From: Pseudomonas sp. MH9.2
GTDB taxonomy: Bacteria > Pseudomonadota > Gammaproteobacteria > Pseudomonadales > Pseudomonadaceae
Length of the DNA stretch: 64,000 nucleotides
Direction of reading: 5' to 3'
Assembly: GCF_034353875.1 (NCBI RefSeq)
Contig: NZ_CP133784.1
Coordinates: forward strand, 2,170,001-2,234,000
The notes beneath the pieces are model-generated. The model did no database searches. It saw only the letters and a program-made list of their open reading frames with translations, and was not told the DNA's origin. Position numbers and translations under genes: made by a program. Below, one piece after another: positions 29,657 to 38,893 of this stretch (positions within the stretch are counted from its first letter, which is position 1; every line of letters starts with the position of its first letter).

Positions 29657-30776
29657 CGGCGTTTTCCCACGCCGCGGCACAACAATTTCGCCCGCCGCGC
29701 TTGGCGCGGTAAAGCGCCTGATCCGCACGCTGCAAGGCTTCGTCAAGATCGTCGCCCACTTCCAGCAAGGTCATCCCCACTGACAGGCTCAATTCAGTCA
29801 CTTCCAGACCAACCAGTTCGACATGAGTAAATGCCTCGCGCAGCCGCTCGCAACAACCGGTCAGGTGTGCAGCAGTGCAATGCGGTATCAACAGCACGAA
29901 TTCCTCCCCGCCATAGCGAGCCAATACGTCGCCCCCGCGCAGACAGGCAGTGGCAACAGCGGCGAAAGCCTGCAACACCTGATCACCGGCAGCATGGCCG
30001 TGGGCATCGTTGATGCGTTTGAAGTGATCCAGGTCGATCAGAGCCAAACCGTGAGAATAACTGTTGTCCATGGTTTCCAGTTCGCGGGAAGCCATGCGCA
30101 GAAAGTGTCGACGATTATATAAGCCGGTCAGTTCGTCAGTCGCCACCAGATCTTCAAGCTGACGCATCATCCCGCGCAAGGTCTCCTGATGCGCCTGGAG
30201 CGCAAAGCGGCGCTGACGCATGCGCTGCCGCGAGGCCTGGACATAGCGGGCGTACAGACATAGCCAAAGCAATACGATAAACAGCGCGAAGACTTGTAAC
30301 GCGGCCAAGCCTGGATCCGCCAGTGTCCGCTGGAAGGCTTCCCATAGATTCAATCCGGAGAAGCTCAAGAACACAAACGCCACGCAGCGCACAAATACCT
30401 TGGGCGTCAGATGGAACAGGCCAAACAGCATGATCAGCACATACATGACCAGGAATGTGCCCCGGGCGCTATCGAGATTGGCCAGCAGGTATGTTTGCCA
30501 CCCCAACGCCAACAGCACCTGAAGCTCGGTCAGACTCGGGTCTTTGAAACGCAGGTTGAAGCCGCCAAGAAACACCCCCAACAGCAGCAACTGGCAGAGC
30601 ACCACCAGACAGCTGCCAATGACAGCCGTGCGCAGGGGAGCCTGGTAATAGTCGGTAAAAATTGCCACCCAGACCAGTGCCAGCACCAACACATACGTGC
30701 TGGCAGCCAAAGCAAATCGTTTCAGCAACAAACTCTGTATGACTTTAGGGGTCACTCGTTGACTCACCGTGCTCAA
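29649..30776 (-). CDS. sadC: Diguanylate cyclase SadC
   Basis: About 375 residues. Five or six membrane helices fill residues 20-180, followed by a short coiled coil and a GGDEF domain. GGEEF is intact at 289-293 and the inhibitory site RxxD (RGGD, 280-283) sits five residues before it, so the enzyme should be active and product-inhibited. The start is uncertain: the TTG here follows AAGGAG by 5 bases, and a GTG eight codons further upstream is possible. The name rests on synteny with pykA, the ferredoxin reductase and fumarase, as around PA4332. Confidence 0.85.
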   Translation of the reverse strand: MSTVSQRVTPKVIQSLLLKRFALAASTYVLVLALVWVAIFTDYYQAPLRTAVIGSCLVVLCQLLLLGVFLGGFNLRFKDPSLTELQVLLALGWQTYLLANLDSARGTFLVMYVLIMLFGLFHLTPKVFVRCVAFVFLSFSGLNLWEAFQRTLADPGLAALQVFALFIVLLWLCLYARYVQASRQRMRQRRFALQAHQETLRGMMRQLEDLVATDELTGLYNRRHFLRMASRELETMDNSYSHGLALIDLDHFKRINDAHGHAAGDQVLQAFAAVATACLRGGDVLARYGGEEFVLLIPHCTAAHLTGCCERLREAFTHVELVGLEVTELSLSVGMTLLEVGDDLDEALQRADQALYRAKRGGRNCCAAAWENADA

Positions 30777-31240
30777 AGGGACTCCTTCCCGTGCTGGCAC
30801 AAACGGCCTCTGTGGCTAATTCCATTAGTCAGCGTTCTGCCTGGACACCCGGTGTTCGCTGCCGCGTCCCCTGCCGGCCTGCGACGCCTTGCAGCGCATG
30901 AATCAAGAATCCGTACGATTAAAATCGTCGAGCTAACAAGGTCCACCATAGAGGCCAATTGCTACTTTAGTGCGACTATTCAAAAATAACTATTCAATTC
31001 TCGCCCCCCATTACGGCAACGCTTCTTCTAGCCACGCAAAAACAGTGCCCACCCTTTGCCCGACCTTCGTTTGCACGCAAGCGGATGTGTCCAGGCCAAC
31101 CCCACGCTATACTGCGGCGCCTTTTTTGCGTCGGCGTTGTGAGTCGGCGCGCTTACTTAAAGATGTTTTTCAGCAGAGCACGGCGGTACTGTTGGAAACA
31201 GCTAATCGAATGTTCCCGTCCTAGCAGAGGAGCGTGCCAC
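30777..31240. other. Divergent promoter region of sadC and fumarase
   Basis: 464 bp with AT-rich stretches near 30960-31000. No gene, RNA or clear operator was recognised. AGAGGAG at 31225-31231 is the fumarase ribosome-binding site. Confidence 0.4.
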
Positions 31241-32764
31241 ATGACCGTGATCAAGCAAGACGACCTGATACAGAGCGTCGCCGACGCCTTACAGTTCATT
31301 TCTTACTACCACCCCGTAGACTTTATTCAGGCCATGCATGAGGCCTATCTTCGCGAAGAGTCGCCTGCGGCCCGCGACGCCATCGCCCAGATCCTGATCA
31401 ACTCGCGCATGTGCGCGACCGGCCATCGGCCGATCTGCCAGGACACCGGCATCGTGACCGTGTTCGTTCGTGTGGGCATGGATGTGCGCTGGGATGGTGC
31501 CACCATGAGCCTGGACGACATGATCAACGAAGGCGTGCGTCGCGCTTACAACCTGCCGGAAAACGTCCTGCGGGCTTCGATCCTGGCTGACCCGGCTGGC
31601 GCTCGTAAAAACACCAAGGACAACACCCCGGCAGTTATCCACTACTCCATCGTCCCGGGTAACACCGTGGAAGTGGACGTGGCGGCCAAAGGCGGCGGCT
31701 CGGAAAACAAGTCGAAGATGGCGATGCTCAACCCGTCCGATTCGATCGTCGACTGGGTGCTGAAAACCGTACCGACCATGGGCGCTGGCTGGTGCCCACC
31801 CGGCATGCTCGGCATTGGTATCGGCGGCACCGCCGAGAAAGCTGCGGTGATGGCCAAGCAAGTACTGATGGACTCCATCGACATTCACGAGCTGAAACTG
31901 CGTGGCCCGTCCAACCGTATCGAAGAGATCCGTCTGGAGCTGTTCGAGAAGGTCAACCAACTGGGCATCGGCGCTCAGGGCCTTGGCGGTCTGACCACCG
32001 TGCTCGACGTGAAAATCATGGACTACCCGACCCACGCGGCTTCGTTGCCGGTGTGCATGATTCCTAACTGTGCGGCGACCCGTCACGCGCACTTCGTGCT
32101 CGATGGCAGTGGCCCGGCTTCGCTGGAAGCGCCACCGCTGGATGCCTACCCGGAAATCGTCTGGGAAGCCGGTCCATCCGCGCGCCGCGTCAACCTCGAC
32201 ACCCTGAAACCGGAAGACGTGCTGAGCTGGAAAACCGGCGAAACCATCCTGCTCAGCGGCAAGATGCTCACCGGTCGCGACGCCGCGCACAAACGCATGG
32301 TCGAGATGCTGGACAAGGGGGAAACACTGCCTTTCGACCTCAAGGGTCGCTTCATCTACTACGTTGGCCCAGTCGACCCGGTGCGCGACGAAGTGGTTGG
32401 CCCTGCTGGCCCGACGACCGCAACGCGGATGGATAAATTCACCCGCCAAATCCTCGACCAGACAGGCCTGCTGGGCATGATCGGTAAATCCGAACGCGGC
32501 CCGACTGCCATCGAAGCGATCAAGGACTACAAAGCCGTGTATTTGATGGCTGTCGGCGGCGCGGCTTACCTGGTTGCTCAGGCGATCAAGAAATCCCGTG
32601 TGGTGGCCTTCCCCGAAATGGGCATGGAAGCGATCTACGAGTTCGACGTCAAAGACATGCCGGTCACCGTTGCAGTCGATAGCAAAGGCGAATCGGTACA
32701 CATCACTGGGCCAGCTATCTGGCAGAAGAAAATCAGTGAAAGTCTGGCGGTAGAAGTTCAGTAA
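31241..32764 (+). CDS. fumA: Fumarate hydratase class I
   Basis: 507 residues from the ATG preceded by AGAGGAG. The class I iron-sulfur fumarase has an N-terminal domain with NSRMCATGHRPICQDTGIV (cluster cysteine region), GGGSENKSKMAML and a C-terminal swivelling domain starting near LKPEDVLSWKTGETILLSGKMLTGRDAAHKRM. It hydrates fumarate to malate using an oxygen-labile 4Fe-4S cluster. Monocistronic, with a terminator. Corresponds by position to PA4333. Confidence 0.94.
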   Translation: MTVIKQDDLIQSVADALQFISYYHPVDFIQAMHEAYLREESPAARDAIAQILINSRMCATGHRPICQDTGIVTVFVRVGMDVRWDGATMSLDDMINEGVRRAYNLPENVLRASILADPAGARKNTKDNTPAVIHYSIVPGNTVEVDVAAKGGGSENKSKMAMLNPSDSIVDWVLKTVPTMGAGWCPPGMLGIGIGGTAEKAAVMAKQVLMDSIDIHELKLRGPSNRIEEIRLELFEKVNQLGIGAQGLGGLTTVLDVKIMDYPTHAASLPVCMIPNCAATRHAHFVLDGSGPASLEAPPLDAYPEIVWEAGPSARRVNLDTLKPEDVLSWKTGETILLSGKMLTGRDAAHKRMVEMLDKGETLPFDLKGRFIYYVGPVDPVRDEVVGPAGPTTATRMDKFTRQILDQTGLLGMIGKSERGPTAIEAIKDYKAVYLMAVGGAAYLVAQAIKKSRVVAFPEMGMEAIYEFDVKDMPVTVAVDSKGESVHITGPAIWQKKISESLAVEVQ

Positions 32765-32794
32765 AAGCGACGTATCAGATACGCCCCCTCGCAT

Positions 32795-32824
32795 AAAAAA
32801 CCCGATCACTTGATCGGGTTTTTT
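32795..32824. terminator. Rho-independent terminator after fumA (bidirectional)
   Basis: AAAAAACCCGATCA/TGATCGGGTTTTTT stem with a very short loop, between convergent genes. Confidence 0.93.
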
Positions 32825-32836
32825 ATGCCTTGCACA

Positions 32837-33142
32837 TTACTTGACGGCGGAGCGCACCACGCTCAACTCAGGCGTCACCACGCGACGCTGACTCAAATAC
32901 CGCGTGCAACTGACCCGCAGGAACGAGGCAAAATTAACCACCTCACCGCGATAATCCATGACCTCTTCATACAGTTTGCCAATCAGCTGATTGGTGGTCA
33001 TGCCATCGAGCTGAGCGATCTCGGCGAGGATGTCCCAGAACTGATTTTCCAGGCGTAGCGTCGTCACCACACCGCAAATGCGCAGCGACCGTGAGCGCGA
33101 CTCGTAGAGAATCGGATCAGCTTTGACATACAGCTCGCACAT
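32837..33142 (-). CDS. Ribbon-helix-helix domain protein
   Basis: 101 residues, ATG with AAGGAGGG upstream. TTLRLENQFWDILAEIAQLDGMTTNQLIGKLYEEVMDYRG (residues about 27-66) fits a ribbon-helix-helix DNA-binding fold of the RHH_4 type. It lies 9 bp after the DJ-1 family gene and is probably cotranscribed. Its targets are unknown; it may also be a non-DNA-binding variant. Confidence 0.78.
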   Translation of the reverse strand: MCELYVKADPILYESRSRSLRICGVVTTLRLENQFWDILAEIAQLDGMTTNQLIGKLYEEVMDYRGEVVNFASFLRVSCTRYLSQRRVVTPELSVVRSAVK

Positions 33143-33151
33143 ACGCCCTCC

Positions 33152-33733
33152 TTACAAAATAATTTCGGTTCCGAGTAGTTTCAGGAAGCCGTTCAACCAG
33201 CTCGGATGCGCAGGCCAGGCTGGCGCGGTGACCAGATTGCCTTGGGTGTGCGCAGCGGTTACCGCGATGTCGATGAACTCGCCACCGGCCAGACGCACTT
33301 CCGGCGCGCACGCAGGATAAGCACTGCATTGACGGTCTTTGAGGATACCCGCTGCGGCGAGCAGTTGCGCGCCATGGCAGACCGCCGCGATGGGTTTATC
33401 GGCCTTGTCGAACGCGCGCACCCACTCCAGCACGGTTTCATTCAAACGCAGGTACTCCGGCGCGCGACCACCAGGCACCAGCAGCGCGTCATAGTCCTCA
33501 ACCTTGACCTGATCAAAATCGAAGTTGAGGGCAAAGTTGTGCCCGGGTTTTTCGCTGTAGGTTTGATCGCCTTCAAAATCGTGAATCGCCGTACGCACGG
33601 ATTGGCCATTGGTTTTGCCCGGACAGACCGCGTGGACGGTGTGCCCGACCATCTGCAGCGCCTGGAACGGCACCATCACTTCATAGTCTTCGACGTAATC
33701 GCCAACCAGCATGAGAATTTTTTTAGCGGCCAT
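33152..33733 (-). CDS. DJ-1/PfpI family protein
   Basis: 193 residues from the ATG preceded by AAGGAGAG. The glutamine-amidotransferase-like fold shows Glu15 (GDYVEDYE), [16 protein letters not shown] and the reactive Cys119-His120 in [15 protein letters not shown]. Members are glyoxalases, deglycase-like enzymes or chaperones that protect against carbonyl stress; the exact activity is not evident. First gene of a likely two-gene unit with the ribbon-helix-helix gene. Confidence 0.87.
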   Translation of the reverse strand: MAAKKILMLVGDYVEDYEVMVPFQALQMVGHTVHAVCPGKTNGQSVRTAIHDFEGDQTYSEKPGHNFALNFDFDQVKVEDYDALLVPGGRAPEYLRLNETVLEWVRAFDKADKPIAAVCHGAQLLAAAGILKDRQCSAYPACAPEVRLAGGEFIDIAVTAAHTQGNLVTAPAWPAHPSWLNGFLKLLGTEIIL

Positions 33734-33846
33734 TTGAAGCTCTCCTTGAATGTAGGGCTTGGGCAATAAGCGTAGTCAAGCTACGGCCGATAGGGGCAAG
33801 ACAGGTAATAGACAACTACTACGACGGTGAAAAGCTGCGGGAAGGA

Positions 33847-35004
33847 TCAGTCTCGTCGGTCGAGGACGTTGACGACCAGGCGGTCAATCCAGCCCCAGGC
33901 ACGCTGCTTGACCCGACGCCAGAATGGCCGAGCCTCCCAGGCTTCGAAACTGACCGGTGAGCTGAGCGCAAAGTCGTTTTCGAAGCTGGCAGCGACCGCA
34001 AGCGTCAGGCCGGGATCAAGGGCTTCGAGATTCGCTTCCAGGTTGAAGCGCAGGTTCCAGTGATCGAAGTTGCACGAGCCGATACTGACCCAGTCGTCGA
34101 TCAAGACCATCTTCAAATGCAAAAAGCACGGTTGGTATTCAAATATCTGCACGCCCGCCTTGAGCAGTCGCGGGTAATAGCGATGGCCTGCATAACGCAC
34201 CGACGGATGATCGGTACGTGGACCGGTCAGCAGCAGGCGTACATCGATACCCCGCATAGCGGCTCTACGCAGGGAACGACGGACTTTCCAGGTTGGGAGA
34301 AAGTACGGAGTTGCCAGCCAGATTCGGCGCTTTCCACTATTTATCGCACGCACCAACGATTGCAAAATGTCGCGGTGCTGGCGGGCGTCGGCGTAGGCCA
34401 CGCGGCCCAACCCCTGACTGGCGACCGGCACCGTGGGCAAGTGCGGCAACCCGAAACGAAGCGTCGGCCGCCATGCGAAAGGGCGATGATTAGCGTGAAA
34501 TTGCCGGTCGAACAGCACTTGCCAGTCAGCAACCATCGGCCCCGTGATTTCCACCATCACTTCATGCCATTGGCTGGTGTTCTGCTCAGGCAACCAGAAC
34601 TCATCGGTCACGCCCGTCCCCCCCACCACCGCCAGACGTTTGTCCACCAACAGCAACTTGCGGTGATCGCGGTAGAGGTTACGAAAACCACGGTGCCAAC
34701 GCACAGGGTTGTAAAAGCGCAGAACGACGCCTGCTTCGATCAAGCGATTGCGCAGGTTCAAGGTGAATGCCTGAGCGCCATAGTCGTCGAACAAGCAGCG
34801 CACAACGACCCCGCGTGACGCCGCGTGGACCAGCGCTTGAACCACCGCATCGGCACAGGCTCCGGCTTCGACCAGATAAAGCTCCAGTTCGACCTGCTGT
34901 TGCGCCTGCTCGATAGCCTCGATCATGCGCGGGAAAAATGCCGGACCGTCGACCAGCAAACTGAATTTATTGCTGCTGCGCCAGGCAAAGATCGCTCGAC
35001 TCAT
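33847..35004 (-). CDS. clsB: Phospholipase D-family cardiolipin synthase-like protein (ClsB type)
   Basis: 385 residues with two complete HKD motifs: HRKLLLVD (114-121) and HLKMVLID (296-303). Length and layout (no N-terminal membrane helices) match ClsB more than ClsA. It should transfer phosphatidyl groups to make cardiolipin or related phospholipids. The start lies one base after the stop of the yceI-like gene, so the two are an operon. The substrate is inferred from the family. Confidence 0.83.
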   Translation of the reverse strand: MSRAIFAWRSSNKFSLLVDGPAFFPRMIEAIEQAQQQVELELYLVEAGACADAVVQALVHAASRGVVVRCLFDDYGAQAFTLNLRNRLIEAGVVLRFYNPVRWHRGFRNLYRDHRKLLLVDKRLAVVGGTGVTDEFWLPEQNTSQWHEVMVEITGPMVADWQVLFDRQFHANHRPFAWRPTLRFGLPHLPTVPVASQGLGRVAYADARQHRDILQSLVRAINSGKRRIWLATPYFLPTWKVRRSLRRAAMRGIDVRLLLTGPRTDHPSVRYAGHRYYPRLLKAGVQIFEYQPCFLHLKMVLIDDWVSIGSCNFDHWNLRFNLEANLEALDPGLTLAVAASFENDFALSSPVSFEAWEARPFWRRVKQRAWGWIDRLVVNVLDRRD

Positions 35005-35005
35005 G

Positions 35006-35599
35006 TCAGCGCGCCGTGAAAATCAGCACGGCACCCACCGGTACCGACAAACTGATTGCCGACAACCCGGCGACCTTACGTAAAGCGCTCAGGCCAGGCA
35101 CCAAATCGAAATCCTCGGCATGCACCACTAAAGGCTCCAGGGTGACCACTTGGAATCGTCGATCATCAAGCCGGGTGGCGAGCAGTTCGGCACTGTAGCG
35201 GTGGGAGGCGCCGTGCAGGGTGACGGTCAGTGGCAGGCGCAGTTCCAGTTGAGCACCGGGCGCCAGGTCGTTGATCGGCCGCAAGTCGAGTTGCGCGGCA
35301 ATCTGCGCCGAAGGAAACTGTTTAACCTCAAACAACTGATCACGCATGCGTTCGTCGCGCAGGGGAATACCACTGCTGACGGAGTCGAGCTCGACCTGAA
35401 GTTCGGCCATGCCTTTCAGGTCGACCTTACCGTGCAAGACGAGAAAGCGATGCACTTCAGACGTGTCAGCATTTTTGGTGGAAATAAACGACAGTCGCGA
35501 TGACTCGTTATCCAGATACCAACTGGCGTGGGCCGGCAAAGCCAGGACTCCAAGCAGGGCCTGCACGCCAAGGAGGGCCAGGCGGGTCATCGTGTGCAT
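35006..35599 (-). CDS. YceI-family periplasmic protein
   Basis: 197 residues. A signal peptide of about 25 residues ends near LPAHA-SW. The lipocalin-like YceI domain follows (WYLDNESSRLSFISTKNADTSEVHRF...VTLHGASHRYSAELLATRL). Members bind isoprenoid or other amphiphilic molecules in the periplasm. Upstream of and coupled to the cardiolipin synthase-like gene, which may hint at lipid handling. Confidence 0.88.
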   Translation of the reverse strand: MHTMTRLALLGVQALLGVLALPAHASWYLDNESSRLSFISTKNADTSEVHRFLVLHGKVDLKGMAELQVELDSVSSGIPLRDERMRDQLFEVKQFPSAQIAAQLDLRPINDLAPGAQLELRLPLTVTLHGASHRYSAELLATRLDDRRFQVVTLEPLVVHAEDFDLVPGLSALRKVAGLSAISLSVPVGAVLIFTAR

Positions 35600-35693
35600 G
35601 CAAGCTCCAGGTGCGCATTTGGCGCCAACCTTAACCGGCTGTCAGAGAGCTGGCAAATGCTGTGCAAACGCCAGCGGGCAACGCCTCAGCGGG

Positions 35694-36023
35694 TCATAGA
35701 TCCAGCTGACAGCCCTGACGCGGGTTCTGCCATGCTGCGCTGCTGCTACGGCCAAAGCCAGTGGCGGTCACGCGTTTATTCTCGACGTCATCGACCAGAC
35801 TACTGGGCACGTATTGCTTCACGTACGCCGCGCAATAGTCAGCAGGGTTGCCCGTCACGTATCGGCACGAACAATACTCCTTGGCCGTATAGGCACTGAT
35901 GATGCTCGGGAAAACCCGCAATGCAACACGGTTCTGCCAAGCCAACACGGCTACCAGCAGGGCCACCAGCAACAGCAGGCTGCTGAATGGGCGGCGCAGG
36001 ACAAACCAGCGGTGGCTGTTCAC
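35694..36023 (-). CDS. Small membrane-anchored cysteine-containing protein
   Basis: 109 residues. One N-terminal membrane helix (SSLLLLVALLVAVLAW, about 14-29) precedes an exported domain with four cysteines in the pattern CSC-x11-C plus a late Cys (QGCQL). The N-terminus overlaps the stop of the serine hydrolase gene by 4 bp, so the two are coupled and probably work together. No family recognised. Confidence 0.72.
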   Translation of the reverse strand: MNSHRWFVLRRPFSSLLLLVALLVAVLAWQNRVALRVFPSIISAYTAKEYCSCRYVTGNPADYCAAYVKQYVPSSLVDDVENKRVTATGFGRSSSAAWQNPRQGCQLDL

Positions 36024-37135
36024 TGCTCACCCTCCCCGGCAAACGCAGCCAGTGCCCGCTTGAGCAATTGATCGTCGTCGTAACGCGCATCACGGTCATC
36101 GGCGTAACGCACGATCACCAGATTGGCGCTGGGCACCACATACAAGGCCTGCCCCCAATGCCCGAGCGCGGCGAAGGCATCCGGCGGTGCATCGGGCCAA
36201 GGCCTTATTGAGGTGTCGGCATCGGGCAGGCGATTCAACCACCACTGTCCGCCTGGCACTTCATTATCTGACGCAGATTGATTGTGAGCGAATGGCGTCA
36301 GGCTGAAGTCGACCCAGGCCTTAGGCAGTAACTGCTTGTCCTGCCAGCGACCGCCACGCTGCATCAGCAGGCCGATACGCGCCAGATCCCGCGCGCTCAT
36401 GTAGGCATAAGACGAGCTGACGAAGATGCCGCTCCCATCGGTTTCCCACACCGCGCTGCGAATGCCCAGCGGCTCGAACAGCGCAGTCCAGGGATAGTCC
36501 GGGTAGGCCTTGTCACCAACCATGCCTTTCAAGGCTGCAGACAATACGTTGCTGTCACCGCTGGAATAACGGTAGACGGCTCCCGGCGCGCAGGCCACGC
36601 CATGCCCAGCGGTGAATCGGGCCATATCGCGGTGCCCTCGGGTATAAAGCATCGCTACCACTGAGGAGTTGAGCGGCGCGTACTCATAGTCTTCCTGCCA
36701 ATCCAGACCCGAGGCCCAATGCAGCAAATCCTGCACACGGATGTCCGGGTGGGCCTTGAACGGTGGGTAGAATGTGCTCACTGAATCGTCCAGCTGGAAA
36801 CGCCCTTCACCAAACGCGACACCAAGCACGCTGGCCATCACGCTTTTGCTGACTGACCAAGTCAAATGCGCCGTGTTGGCCGTGGTCGCTGCCGCATAGC
36901 GCTCGTAAACCAGTTGTCCGTCGCGGATCACCAACAGCGCATCGGTGCGGATGCCTTTGCGGGTCGCGTCATCACGTGCTGGGAAGGCGTAATCCTCCAA
37001 CGCTAGCACCGCCGGGCTCCGTGCCGCAGGGGCGCTTGACCATTGTTCGCCGGGCCAGTTTTGCGCCAACGCCGAACAGGCGCACAAGCCCAATGCCACG
37101 GACTGGCACAAACGCAAAAAAAGCCGAAGATTCAT
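36020..37135 (-). CDS. Serine hydrolase, class C beta-lactamase family
   Basis: 371 residues with an N-terminal signal peptide (cleavage near CSALAQN). The nucleophile motif SxxK is S94-V-S-K97 in WSVSKSVMAS, and YSSGDSN supplies the YxN-like motif. Such proteins are esterases, peptidases or transferases in the periplasm; true beta-lactamase activity is not implied. Overlaps the small cysteine protein downstream. Confidence 0.87.
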   Translation of the reverse strand: MNLRLFLRLCQSVALGLCACSALAQNWPGEQWSSAPAARSPAVLALEDYAFPARDDATRKGIRTDALLVIRDGQLVYERYAAATTANTAHLTWSVSKSVMASVLGVAFGEGRFQLDDSVSTFYPPFKAHPDIRVQDLLHWASGLDWQEDYEYAPLNSSVVAMLYTRGHRDMARFTAGHGVACAPGAVYRYSSGDSNVLSAALKGMVGDKAYPDYPWTALFEPLGIRSAVWETDGSGIFVSSSYAYMSARDLARIGLLMQRGGRWQDKQLLPKAWVDFSLTPFAHNQSASDNEVPGGQWWLNRLPDADTSIRPWPDAPPDAFAALGHWGQALYVVPSANLVIVRYADDRDARYDDDQLLKRALAAFAGEGEQ

Positions 37136-37352
37136 GGAGTAATCTCTTGCGAAGTCTCTATAACCCTAGCAGCGATTCGTGACAAGCCTGAGAGGACCGC
37201 TCCGATTCTGTCAGGCCGCGATGACCCTCCGGCGGTCCTGTCATACAAGCATCACCAAAGCTTAATGGTGGTGACATCGGCTCTCCCTAGCCTAACTCCG
37301 TACCACACAGTCGACCGGCCGCAAACCCATGGCTGGCTTACGGAGACGACCC

Positions 37353-38108
37353 ATGACCCAGATCGCCCGCAGTCGTGACACAGGTGCCGAACGTCGCCTT
37401 CAGGCTGAACGCCTAATTGGACCACAGGCACTGCATGAAGCCCAGTCCTTACGCTTCAGCGTGTTCAGCGGCGAGTTCAACGCCAAACTCAAAGGCGCCG
37501 AACTTGGCCTGGACAGGGATGACTACGATGTGCACTGTGCGCACATCGGCGTACGCGACCTCACCACGGGCCGTCTGGTGGCGACTACCCGTTTGCTCGA
37601 CCATAAAGCCGCCAACACCTTGGGACGTTTTTACAGCGAAGAGGAATTCAGCCTGCACGGCCTCGGCCATCTGCAAGGCCCGATTCTGGAGCTGGGGCGT
37701 ACCTGCGTTGATCCGGCGTACCGCAACGGCGGCACCATCGCGGTGTTGTGGAGTGAGCTGGCGGAAATCCTCAATGAAGGCAGCTACAGCTACCTGATGG
37801 GCTGTGCCAGCATTCCGATGCAAGATGGTGGCATCCAGGCCCACGCGATCATGCAGCGCTTGCGCGAACGCTACCTGAGCACTGAACATCTGCGTGCCGA
37901 GCCGAAAAATCCGCTGCCAGTCTTCGACCTGCCCAAGAACGTCATCTGTGAAATGCCGCCACTGCTCAAAGCCTATATGCGGTTAGGGGCAAAAATCTGC
38001 GGCGAGCCATGCTGGGATGAAGACTTCCAGGTGGCCGACGTTTTCATTCTGCTCAAACGCGACGAGCTGTGCCCCCGTTACGCCCGCCACTTCAAGGCGG
38101 CCGTGTGA
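37353..38108 (+). CDS. olsB: L-ornithine N-alpha-acyltransferase (ornithine lipid synthesis)
   Basis: 251 residues from the ATG preceded by GGAGA. A GNAT-type hemolysin-like acyltransferase with [43 protein letters not shown] and the [13 protein letters not shown] stretch. It adds a 3-hydroxyacyl chain to ornithine to give lyso-ornithine lipid. The stop overlaps the olsA start by one base (TGATG). Ornithine lipids replace phospholipids when phosphate is scarce; no Pho box was identified by eye in the upstream 200 bp. Confidence 0.93.
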   Translation: MTQIARSRDTGAERRLQAERLIGPQALHEAQSLRFSVFSGEFNAKLKGAELGLDRDDYDVHCAHIGVRDLTTGRLVATTRLLDHKAANTLGRFYSEEEFSLHGLGHLQGPILELGRTCVDPAYRNGGTIAVLWSELAEILNEGSYSYLMGCASIPMQDGGIQAHAIMQRLRERYLSTEHLRAEPKNPLPVFDLPKNVICEMPPLLKAYMRLGAKICGEPCWDEDFQVADVFILLKRDELCPRYARHFKAAV

Positions 38109-38893
38109 TGAGCCGGGTACGCGGCTATGCCCGTGTTGCGCGGGTGCTGTGGGTGATTGCTCTGGGGCTGACCATTGCCGGCGCGTTCGGTGTGCTTGAA
38201 CGCTTGCGCATCGGCAACTCCATGGCGCGTCGGCAACGCTGGGCCAGTTGGTTCATGACCCACTTGAGTGGCGCCCTGCCCTTTCGCGTAACCGTCAGCG
38301 GCGAGCTGCCGCGTGAGCCGATGCTGTGGGTCAGCAATCATGTGTCGTGGACCGATATCCCTTTGCTGGGGATGCTCGCCCCTCTGTCGTTTCTGTCCAA
38401 AGCTGAAGTGCGGACCTGGCCGGTGGCCGGCTGGCTGGCGTTGAAAGCGGGCACCTTGTTTATCCGTCGCGGTTCGGGCGATAGCCGATTGATCCAGCGA
38501 CAAATGACCCGGCACTTGCAAGAAAATGATGCGCTGATGATTTTCCCCGAGGGCACCACCACCGACGGCCGCAGCCTGCGCACCTTCCATGGTCGCCTGC
38601 TGTCCAGCGCAATCGATGCAGGCGTGCCGTTGCAGCCGGTTGCCATTCGTTATCTGCGTGACGGCAAGCCTGACCCTATAGCGCCGTTCATCGGCGACGA
38701 CGACCTGCTCTCACACCTGCGCCGTTTGTTCGCCAACGAGCAGGGTGATGTGCATATCCAGTTACTCCCTCCGATCGCCAGCCAACATCAAGAACGCGCT
38801 GCTTTGGCGTTTCAGGCTCAGCAAGCCGTGCACCTGGCCCTGTTTGGCGAGGTCGCTCAGCCAAGGGCTGAGCGCTCGGCCAAAGCAGCCTGA
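38108..38893 (+). CDS. olsA: Lyso-ornithine lipid O-acyltransferase
   Basis: 261 residues, starting at the ATG inside TGATG. A PlsC-type acyltransferase with NHVSWTD (the HX4D motif) and FPEGTTTDG, plus an N-terminal membrane helix. It esterifies lyso-ornithine lipid, completing the pathway begun by olsB. Its 3' end overlaps the convergent acpH gene by 37 bp. Confidence 0.92.
   Translation: MSRVRGYARVARVLWVIALGLTIAGAFGVLERLRIGNSMARRQRWASWFMTHLSGALPFRVTVSGELPREPMLWVSNHVSWTDIPLLGMLAPLSFLSKAEVRTWPVAGWLALKAGTLFIRRGSGDSRLIQRQMTRHLQENDALMIFPEGTTTDGRSLRTFHGRLLSSAIDAGVPLQPVAIRYLRDGKPDPIAPFIGDDDLLSHLRRLFANEQGDVHIQLLPPIASQHQERAALAFQAQQAVHLALFGEVAQPRAERSAKAA

Noticed and set aside
31289-32809. 506-codon open frame antisense to fumA
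   Set aside because: Fumarase on the plus strand is certain; the antisense frame is a codon-bias shadow in GC-rich DNA with no family features.
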